Source: HGM05232 sp036661515
GTDB taxonomy: Bacteria > Bacteroidota > Bacteroidia > Bacteroidales > Muribaculaceae
Direction of reading: 5' to 3'
DNA: 30,234 nucleotides
NCBI GenBank assembly: GCA_036661515.1
Contig: JAVWYO010000016.1
Span: 1 to 30,234 of the forward strand
The position numbers and the translations under genes are program-made. Shown one piece after another: positions 24,813 through 30,234 of this stretch. Numbering within the stretch: position 1 is the stretch's first letter; each line of letters opens with the position of its first letter. The notes under the pieces were generated by a model, which worked only from the letters and a program-made list of their open reading frames with translations, was not told the origin of the DNA and searched no databases.

Positions 24813-24844
24813 TAAAAGATTTTTGAGACTATGGCTCTTTTATA
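24811..24844 (-). other. 9-bp inverted repeat between pyrF and pgk
   Basis: TATAAAAGA (24811-24819) and TCTTTTATA (24836-24844) form a perfect 9-bp inverted repeat around 16 nt. It lies 25 nt after the pyrF stop and directly against the pgk -7 box. It may be an AT-rich terminator for prfA-pyrF or an operator for pgk; the sequence does not decide. Confidence 0.45.
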
Positions 24845-24868
24845 GATAATGTAACAAATTATAATAAA

Positions 24869-25690
24869 TTAGATTACTTCATAGTTATGGAGTAATACTT
24901 CCATTTCTTGTTGCAATTCTTTTGCTTTTAGTGCTGCAACTTGCGCAAAGTCTATTCCTTTTGAGGCATGAATAATACCACGTGAGGAATTAACTAATAA
25001 TCCACAATCTTTAGTTATGCCATATTTTGCTACTTCACTGAGGCTTCCGCCTTGTGCTCCAACACCAGGAACTAATAAGAAATGATGTGGGATAATATTT
25101 CTTATCTCTTCAAACATTTTGCCTTGTGTAGCACCTACGACATACATTATGTTATCTGTGGTTCCCCATGCTGATGATTTTCTCAAAACGCTTTCAAATA
25201 GGGGAGTGCCATTTACGTCTTTTATAAGCTGGAAGTCATGAGAACCTTTGTTTGATGTCAGTCCAAGAATTATAACCCACTTATCTTCATATCCTAAGAA
25301 TGGAGTTACGCTATCTTCGCCCATATATGGTGCAACTGTTACAGCATCGAGATTTAGATGTTCAAAGAAACTGCGGGCATACATCTTTGATGTGTTACCA
25401 ATATCACCGCGCTTTGCATCAGCAATGATAAAAATATCGGGGTAGTTCTCCTTTATATATTTTACAGTCTGTTCAAATGCTTCATATCCTTTAATACCAA
25501 AACTTTCATAAAATGCAAGATTTGGTTTATATGCAACAGCAAATTGAGCTGTGGCATCAATAATCAGTTTATTAAATTCGAGTAAGTTGCCATTTAAATG
25601 TTCTGGCATTTTCTCTACATCAGGGTCAAGACCAACACAAAGGAATGATTTTTTCTCTTTTATTGTTTCTACGAGTTTCTGTCTATTCAT
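24869..25690 (-). CDS. pyrF: Orotidine 5'-phosphate decarboxylase (PyrF type 2)
   Basis: A 273-residue cytosolic enzyme for the last step to UMP. The catalytic Asp-Lys-Asp series is in ADAKRGDIGNTS: D91, K93 and D96. Other family marks are CVGLDPD (18-24), AVAYKPNLAFYE with K55 (51-62), and VPGVGAQGG in the C-terminal phosphate-binding loop. The length, 270-odd residues, is that of the type 2 enzymes of mycobacteria and Bacteroidota, not the shorter E. coli type. It starts one base after the prfA stop, so the two are co-transcribed. No other pyrimidine genes are near. Confidence 0.96.
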   Translation of the reverse strand: MNRQKLVETIKEKKSFLCVGLDPDVEKMPEHLNGNLLEFNKLIIDATAQFAVAYKPNLAFYESFGIKGYEAFEQTVKYIKENYPDIFIIADAKRGDIGNTSKMYARSFFEHLNLDAVTVAPYMGEDSVTPFLGYEDKWVIILGLTSNKGSHDFQLIKDVNGTPLFESVLRKSSAWGTTDNIMYVVGATQGKMFEEIRNIIPHHFLLVPGVGAQGGSLSEVAKYGITKDCGLLVNSSRGIIHASKGIDFAQVAALKAKELQQEMEVLLHNYEVI

Positions 25691-25691
25691 A

Positions 25692-26801
25692 TTATAATTC
25701 GCTTTCTTTTAGTTTCTCTGCATTTTCAGCAATAATTAAATGGTCGATGCAATCTTGAATGTCACCGTCCATGAATGCTGCAAGATTATATACAGTGTAG
25801 CCAATACGATGATCTGTCATGCGTCCTTGTGGATAATTATAAGTTCTAATCTTAGCTGAACGGTCGCCAGTAGATACCATAGTTTTACGTCGAAGTGCTA
25901 TGTCGTCGATATATTTTTGATGCTCTTTATCATAAATAAATGTACGCAAGCGTGTCAATGCTCTTTCTTTATTTTTAGGTTGGTCACGTGTTTCGGTACA
26001 TTCTATAAGAATTTCTTCAGATTCGCCTGTGCTTGGATTTTTCCACACATAACGTAGTCTGACACCTGATTCTACTTTATTTACATTTTGACCTCCAGCA
26101 CCACCACTTCGGAAAGTGTCCCATTTGATTTCTCCTTCGTTAATTTCGACATCAAAAGGTTCTGCTTCGGGGAGGATTGCAACAGATGCTGCAGATGTGT
26201 GTACCCGACCTTGTGTCTCTGTAGCTGGTACTCTTTGAACGCGATGTACACCAGATTCATATTTCATGGTGCCATAAACTTTGTCACCACTTAGTGTGAA
26301 TACTATTTCTTTGAATCCGCCAGAAGAGCCTTCACTTGTACTTGATATTTCGAGTTTCCAACCTTTAATTTCGCTATATTTTACGTACATACGAAATAAA
26401 TCACCTGCAAAAATAGCTGCTTCGTCACCACCAGCACCGCCACGAATTTCGACAACAGCATTACGGTCATCTTCTGGATCGGCAGGAATTAGAAGTAATT
26501 TTATTTCTTCTTCCATGCCAGGAATAGCAGCTGTGTTAATGTCAATGTCTTCCTTGGCGAGTTCTCTAAGTTCATCATCTGATTCAGTTTCTAAAACTTC
26601 TTTACCCTCCTCGATGTCGGTGAGCATTCTGCGATACTTATTAGTAGCGTTTAGTAGTCGTTCAAGATCTTTATAATCTTTGGTGAGTTTTACATACCGT
26701 TTCATGTCGGCAATAACTGAAGGGTCGGTTATGAGTGTTCCGATTTCAGCAAAACGAGCTTCGATACCTTCAAGTCGCTGTAACAGTGGTGTATCTACCA
26801 T
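25692..26801 (-). CDS. prfA: Peptide chain release factor 1
   Basis: A 369-residue translation factor that reads UAA and UAG. The stop-recognition tripeptide P192-A193-T194 (VPATETQGR) marks RF1 rather than RF2. The peptidyl-hydrolase motif GGQ is at 236-238 in RSGGAGGQNVNKVESGVRLRY. The preceding RGGAGGDEAAIFAGDLFRMY (120-139) is the usual domain 2 entry. It has a long helical N-terminal domain and standard length. It heads a two-gene unit with pyrF, one base apart. Its promoter region faces that of the nitroreductase. Confidence 0.97.
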   Translation of the reverse strand: MVDTPLLQRLEGIEARFAEIGTLITDPSVIADMKRYVKLTKDYKDLERLLNATNKYRRMLTDIEEGKEVLETESDDELRELAKEDIDINTAAIPGMEEEIKLLLIPADPEDDRNAVVEIRGGAGGDEAAIFAGDLFRMYVKYSEIKGWKLEISSTSEGSSGGFKEIVFTLSGDKVYGTMKYESGVHRVQRVPATETQGRVHTSAASVAILPEAEPFDVEINEGEIKWDTFRSGGAGGQNVNKVESGVRLRYVWKNPSTGESEEILIECTETRDQPKNKERALTRLRTFIYDKEHQKYIDDIALRRKTMVSTGDRSAKIRTYNYPQGRMTDHRIGYTVYNLAAFMDGDIQDCIDHLIIAENAEKLKESEL

Positions 26802-26825
26802 ATATCTTATTTATATATTATTATC

Positions 26826-26856
26826 TTTATTATTCTGCAAAATTACTATATTTTTA
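26826..26856 (+). promoter_or_regulatory. Candidate promoter of the nitroreductase
   Basis: TTTA at 26826-26829, 19 nt, TATTTTTA at 26849-26856; each box has one mismatch from TTTG and TAnnTTTG. The expected start near 26863 excludes the upstream in-frame initiation codon at 26735 and favours the ATG at 26891. Confidence 0.42.
26838..26845 (-). promoter_or_regulatory. Candidate -7 element of prfA-pyrF
   Basis: The minus strand reads TAATTTTG, a perfect TAnnTTTG, 36 nt before the prfA ATG. It lies inside the spacer of the opposing nitroreductase promoter. The -33 region is not convincing. Confidence 0.4.
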
Positions 26857-26890
26857 CGAGAGTTTAATTAGGAATATCAAAAATAAAATT

Positions 26891-27637
26891 ATGAAAGATA
26901 TAAAGGAATTATTTGAAGAGAGAAGGAGTATTCGACGCTATGAGCGTGAATCAATACCTGATGTAGCGATGGAAACGATATATGCAGCTATACGCAATAC
27001 TCCTACGAGCTATAATGGACAGCAATTTTCGGTTATAGATATTGATGACCAAGAATTGAAAGAGAAAATCTATGACATAACGTCACAAAAGCAGATAAAG
27101 ACCTGTAATCGTTTTTTAGTGTTTTGTGCTGATTACAATAAGATAGGTGAACTTGCAAAGGAAAAGCATCTTAATGTGCCTATGTTTAAAGATACACTTG
27201 ATGGCGTAATGGTTGGTGTAATAGATGCAGCAATGGCAATGGAGAGTGCGGTGATAGCAGCAGAGGCGTGTGGGCTTGGAAGTTGTTGCGTTGGCTATAC
27301 AAGAACAGCAGAGCCAACAAAAATAGCAGAGTTGCTAAAGTTGCCCAAAGGTGTATTTGTGGTTTGTGGACTTGCAATAGGTATTCCTCGCGAACGCCCT
27401 GACCTTAAGCCCAAACAGTCAATAAATTTGTTAATTCATAGGAATCATTATAGAGGTGATGGAATGGCAAAAGAATTGCTTGAATATGATAAAGAAGTGA
27501 CAAAATTCAATCAAAATCGGGTAGGGGGGACAAGTGATAATGATTGGTGCGCTCATATTTTGGATTATTATCGAATGGCTTTACAATATAAAATGAAAGA
27601 TTATATCGTAGAGCAAGGCTGTGATATAATCAAATAA
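26891..27637 (+). CDS. NfsA/FRP-type nitroreductase family flavoprotein
   Basis: A 248-residue FMN enzyme that uses NAD(P)H to reduce nitro compounds, flavins or quinones. The N-terminal phosphate-binding stretch RRSIRRY (11-17), TPTSYNGQQF (38-47), the small-residue segment EACGLGSCCVGY (125-136) and GLAIGIPRERPDLKPK (160-175) place it in the NfsA/flavin reductase branch. The reading frame is open upstream to 26735, but that part is antisense to prfA and precedes the promoter; the ATG at 26891 gives the family's normal N-terminus. It stands alone on the plus strand and ends in a very strong hairpin terminator whose stem begins in its stop codon. The natural substrate is unknown. Confidence 0.9.
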   Translation: MKDIKELFEERRSIRRYERESIPDVAMETIYAAIRNTPTSYNGQQFSVIDIDDQELKEKIYDITSQKQIKTCNRFLVFCADYNKIGELAKEKHLNVPMFKDTLDGVMVGVIDAAMAMESAVIAAEACGLGSCCVGYTRTAEPTKIAELLKLPKGVFVVCGLAIGIPRERPDLKPKQSINLLIHRNHYRGDGMAKELLEYDKEVTKFNQNRVGGTSDNDWCAHILDYYRMALQYKMKDYIVEQGCDIIK

Positions 27638-27677
27638 AAGCAAGGATTACGCATTTTGGGTGCGTAATCCTTGCTTT
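27637..27677. terminator. Strong bidirectional terminator after the nitroreductase
   Basis: A perfect 17-bp stem (27637-27653 with 27661-27677) and a 7-nt loop, flanked by AAA and TTT. It ends nitroreductase transcripts and could also stop the histidine-kinase message from the other side. Part of its loop and 3' arm (27658-27667) is exactly complementary to 27728-27737. Confidence 0.85.
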
Positions 27678-27693
27678 GTAACATGTTGATATA

Positions 27694-27753
27694 CAGCGTG
27701 TTGATGGGTGTACGCACAGTACGCACGTTACGCACCCTTTTTGTAACACGCTG
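27694..27753. repeat. Nested inverted repeat with three 9-bp tandem units
   Basis: Outer arms CAGCGTGTT (27694-27702) and AACACGCTG (27745-27753) enclose inner arms GGGTG (27706-27710) and CACCC (27733-27737). Between them TACGCAC recurs at 27711, 27720 and 27729, a strict 9-bp period. On the plus strand a T5 run follows. It sits between the converging nitroreductase and histidine-kinase genes and could be a second terminator or a structured RNA. Confidence 0.7.
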
Positions 27754-27782
27754 GTTTTTAGTGCGTTGAGAGTAGGGCTGCT

Positions 27783-28910
27783 TTACTGAGGTTCTGATGC
27801 AATAGGTAGAGAGAAACTAAAAGTAGAACCTTCGCCTTGCTTAGAAGTAAACCAAAACGTGCCATTGTTTTTTTGTGTAAATTCGCGACAAAGTTGTAAA
27901 CCGAGCCCAGAACCTTCTTCTTGACGTGCGCCCAAAGTTGTAAGATGATCGGCACTACGAAGTATTGTTTGATTTTCATCGCTAATTCCAATACCGTGGT
28001 CAATAACATCGCAAATAGCATTTGTTCCATCATTATATACCTTAATGTCGATAGAATAATCGTTATGACTAAATTTAAGAGCATTAAGTATAAGATTGCG
28101 AATTACGGTCTTAATCATATCAATGTCAGCATTTACATAAACCTTATCGTTGGTGTCACAATTTAGTTTAATGCCGTTAAGACTTGCCAATGGTTTAAGT
28201 ATCTCGCACACTCCCGAGATTAAATCGGTAAATTCAAAATATTGTGTTACAACATTTAGTTTGCCAAGTTGATTCTTAGTCCACTTTAATAAATTATCGA
28301 GTAATGTAAATAGCTCTTCTGTGGTTTGATCGGTAGATGTAAGTAATTCGTACATATCCTCGCCAATTTCTTCCTTATTTATAGATCCGACCATCATGTT
28401 AAGAGCCATTTTCATGGATCCAAGAGGAGAGCGTAAGTCGTGTGCAATTACCGAATATAGTCTATCACGCCCTTGTATCACTTTCTGTAATTCTTCGGTT
28501 TGTTGAAGTATGATTCTGCGACTTGCTACAATTGCTAATTGATGAGACACACGAGTAATAATTTCTTCAGCATTAAAAGGTTTAGTAATATAATCGTTAC
28601 CACCATTTTTAAATCCTTCTACGATATTGTTTGGGTCATTTAGAGCCGTAACAAAAATAATCGGAATATCTTTTGTCTCAGGATTAGCCTTTGCCCGCTT
28701 AGCTACGTCATATCCATTAATATCGGGCATCATCACATCGAGCAGAACTAAATCGGGCTTTTCATTTTCTATTTTTTCTAATCCTTGCATTCCGCAAAGA
28801 GCTGTAATTGTATTGTAGTTATGATGTTTAAGCATAGCTTGCAATAAGACGACATTAGAAAGTATATCATCAACAATTAAAATTTTATATTCAGAAGGAA
28901 TTATTTCCAT
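27783..28910 (-). CDS. Soluble hybrid regulator: REC domain plus histidine kinase
   Basis: A 375-residue cytosolic signalling protein with no membrane segment. Residues 8-125 form a receiver domain: acidic D14-D15, phospho-acceptor D58 in LLDVMMPDINGYD, and K110 in YITKPFNAEE. A short coiled coil leads to the HisKA segment with H157 in IAHDLRSPLGSMK, then the HATPase domain with N-box VIRNLILNALKFS, G1 DHGIGIS and G2 EGSGLGLQLC. The order, receiver first and kinase second with no output domain, suggests it takes phosphate from or responds to another kinase and passes it to a separate regulator. It starts 14 nt after the UDP-glucuronate decarboxylase stop. The signal and the partner are unknown. 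Confidence 0.93.
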   Translation of the reverse strand: MEIIPSEYKILIVDDILSNVVLLQAMLKHHNYNTITALCGMQGLEKIENEKPDLVLLDVMMPDINGYDVAKRAKANPETKDIPIIFVTALNDPNNIVEGFKNGGNDYITKPFNAEEIITRVSHQLAIVASRRIILQQTEELQKVIQGRDRLYSVIAHDLRSPLGSMKMALNMMVGSINKEEIGEDMYELLTSTDQTTEELFTLLDNLLKWTKNQLGKLNVVTQYFEFTDLISGVCEILKPLASLNGIKLNCDTNDKVYVNADIDMIKTVIRNLILNALKFSHNDYSIDIKVYNDGTNAICDVIDHGIGISDENQTILRSADHLTTLGARQEEGSGLGLQLCREFTQKNNGTFWFTSKQGEGSTFSFSLPIASEPQ

Positions 28911-28924
28911 ACGTTATTTCTTCT

Positions 28925-29857
28925 TTATATGATTGTTTTAAAGTAATTAATTACATTTGAAAGTCCTTCATTTAACTGTATTTTAGGCTCCCAATTAAGT
29001 TTCTCTTTAGCTAAAGAGATGTCAGGATTCCTTTGTTTTGGATCGTCGCTTGGTAAAGCACTGTAAATAATCTTAGAACTTGAGTTGGTCATTTTTATTA
29101 TAAGACTTGCTAATTCATTAATAGTATATTCGTTAGGATTACCTATATTGATAGGTCCTGTTAAATCTTTATCGGTATTCATCATGCAAATCATTCCTTC
29201 AATTAGATCATCTATATATTGGAGGCTACGAGTCTGATTGCCATCTCCATAGATAGTAATATTCTCATTTTTAAGAGCTTGTGCTACAAAATTGGAAACG
29301 ACGCGACCATCATTAATAAGCATTTTAGGTCCATAAGTGTTGAAAATTCTAATAATTTTCACTTGTAAATCATGTTGGCGATGAAAATCCATACAAAGTG
29401 TTTCGGCACAGCGTTTTCCCTCATCGTAGCAAGATCTTATACCAATAGGGTTGACATTTCCCCAATAAGTTTCCACTTGAGGATGAATGATAGGATCCCC
29501 ATATACTTCGCTTGTAGAGGCTTGAAGCATTTTTGCATTAGTCTTATCGGCTAATTCAAGCATGTTTAAAGTCCCTAATATGCAAGTCTTAATAGTACTT
29601 AACGCATCGTGTTGATATGATATAGGAGAAGCTGGGCAGGCCAAGTTGTAAATTTCGTCCACGTCAATATTAAAAGGTATAACTATATCATGGTTGACCA
29701 GTTCGAAATTTGGTAGTGACATTAAATGCTCAATATTTTTAAGAGTTCCTGTAAAAAAATTATCTAAGCATACTACTTGATTTCCATCGTTTAAAAGTCG
29801 TTCGCATAAATGTGAACCAATGAAACCAGCTCCGCCAGTTATTAAAATTCTCTTCAT
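28925..29857 (-). CDS. UDP-glucuronate decarboxylase (UDP-xylose synthase family)
   Basis: A 310-residue extended short-chain dehydrogenase/reductase. NAD is bound by G8-x-x-G11-x-x-G14 (TGGAGFIG). The active site has STSEVYG (114-120) and Y144-x-x-x-K148 in the block RSCYDEGKR, which with YNLACPASPISY (70-81) and ETYWGNVNPIG (129-139) is diagnostic for UDP-glucuronate decarboxylases. These make UDP-xylose for polysaccharides or feed related nucleotide sugars. A good promoter lies upstream (29915-29945), and a histidine kinase follows after 14 nt. No glycosyltransferase cluster is seen in the window, though one could lie beyond the edge. Confidence 0.93.
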   Translation of the reverse strand: MKRILITGGAGFIGSHLCERLLNDGNQVVCLDNFFTGTLKNIEHLMSLPNFELVNHDIVIPFNIDVDEIYNLACPASPISYQHDALSTIKTCILGTLNMLELADKTNAKMLQASTSEVYGDPIIHPQVETYWGNVNPIGIRSCYDEGKRCAETLCMDFHRQHDLQVKIIRIFNTYGPKMLINDGRVVSNFVAQALKNENITIYGDGNQTRSLQYIDDLIEGMICMMNTDKDLTGPINIGNPNEYTINELASLIIKMTNSSSKIIYSALPSDDPKQRNPDISLAKEKLNWEPKIQLNEGLSNVINYFKTII

Positions 29858-30102
29858 TTTAAAAAAGCAATATTATATATGATATAAGTAATCTCTGGTA
29901 TTCCTGCAGTTGTGCAAAAATAAGTCATAACAACATTAAAAGCAAGACAAAAAGGATTAATTTTTAAATTTGAGCAAAATTAATATGAAATTGGCTTAAT
30001 ATTTGGCACAATAAATAAAATCATAATTTATATTATGTTAAATAGCTTTTTTGAGTGTGTTTATTGAACTGTTTAAAAAATTACTTTATAATTGTACCCG
30101 CT
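29858..30102. other. AT-rich intergenic stretch without a gene
   Basis: Apart from the promoter at 29915-29945 I see no gene, RNA or strong repeat here. Base composition is typical intergenic, about one quarter G+C in the sample 29941-30000. Confidence 0.6.
29915..29945 (-). promoter_or_regulatory. Promoter of the UDP-glucuronate decarboxylase/kinase unit
   Basis: On the minus strand TTG (29945-29943), 20 nt, then TATTTTTG (29922-29915), a perfect TAnnTTTG. It gives a leader of about 50 nt before the ATG at 29857. Confidence 0.55.
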
Positions 30103-30234
30103 TCAATATGGATGTCGCTGAATTTTGGTGGCTGGTGTGAGGTTTTTTCTACAGATTAACTTTGTCGTGCGCGTGTGGCGTGCAACGTCTTCGACGTAGG
30201 TTGCTGGGTACTTGCTGTTACCCCACAATTTCGT
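30103..30234 (-). other. GC-richer edge segment, minus-strand frame open to the window end
   Basis: From the right edge the minus strand is open for 43 codons to TGA at 30105-30103; the peptide ends TKIQRHPY and contains YPATYVEDVARHTRTT. I do not recognise it. About 48% of bases here are G or C against about 25% just to the left. Two small hairpins lie within it: ACGTC/GACGT (30185-30197, loop TTC) and GGGTA/TACCC (30206-30223). It may be the 3' end of a gene running in from outside, a non-coding structured element, or a dispersed repeat; the plus strand is also open in one frame for about 31 codons, which weakens the coding case. Confidence 0.3.

Noticed and set aside
26735..26890. N-terminal extension of the nitroreductase
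   Set aside because: The first part is antisense to prfA and the rest covers the promoter region; the family's normal start is the ATG at 26891.
27711..27735. CRISPR-like array
   Set aside because: The repeat unit is 9 bp, there are only three copies and no spacers, so it is a short tandem repeat inside a hairpin.
30030..30085. Promoter reading rightward toward the window end
   Set aside because: A TTTG with correct 19-nt spacing is present, but the sequence at the -7 position (TTAAAAAA) does not fit TAnnTTTG.

Overview
The window reads as chromosomal DNA of a strict or near-strict anaerobe of the Bacteroidota (order Bacteroidales). The signs are an AT-rich genome, almost no Shine-Dalgarno sequences, several promoters of the Bacteroidota type (TTTG or TTG, about 19-20 nt, TAnnTTTG), an adenosylcobalamin methylmalonyl-CoA mutase as two subunits (succinate-propionate pathway), a flavodiiron protein, the carboxyspermidine-type decarboxylase NspC, and the envelope proteins typical of the phylum. 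Nearly all of it is core chromosome. I see no tRNA, rRNA, CRISPR array, insertion sequence, prophage or complete restriction system.

Layout. 58-3510 (+): MATE exporter, methylglyoxal synthase, FAD-dependent dehydrogenase. 3496-8185 (-): a pcrA/uvrD helicase, nspC, flavodiiron fprA run, whose end overlaps the dehydrogenase tail to tail. 8246-8692 (-) and 8780-9805 (+): an orphan HsdR-N-like nuclease domain diverging from holA (DNA polymerase III delta). 9809-12492 (-): a four-LysM periplasmic-binding-fold protein coupled by TAATG to an outer-membrane beta-barrel. 12564-17880 (-): dnaG, an ABC-2 ATPase and permease, then O-acetylhomoserine sulfhydrylase. 17933-19108 (-): YqhD-like iron alcohol dehydrogenase. 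19221-23215 (-): mutA-mutB. 23492-26801 (-): prfA-pyrF, then pgk with its own promoter. 26891-27637 (+): nitroreductase. 27783-29857 (-): UDP-glucuronate decarboxylase followed by a soluble REC-histidine kinase. 29858-30234 has no complete gene and ends in a GC-richer segment open on the minus strand to the edge.

Functions group into DNA replication and repair (dnaG, holA, pcrA), central and redox metabolism (pgk, mutAB, mgsA, alcohol dehydrogenase, flavodiiron protein, nitroreductase), biosynthesis (pyrF, metY, nspC), translation termination (prfA), and envelope or export functions. Four gene starts can be fixed from promoter position or codon context: metY, the alcohol dehydrogenase, pcrA (a TTG start) and the nitroreductase.

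I found no obvious new multi-gene system. The best unexplained signals are: an 8-C tract inside the LysM protein gene, a candidate for phase variation; a nested, mutually exclusive set of inverted repeats with 9-bp tandem repeats at 27637-27753; the GC-rich right edge; the orphan nuclease-like gene sharing overlapping promoters with holA; and the LysM/binding-fold/beta-barrel pair.
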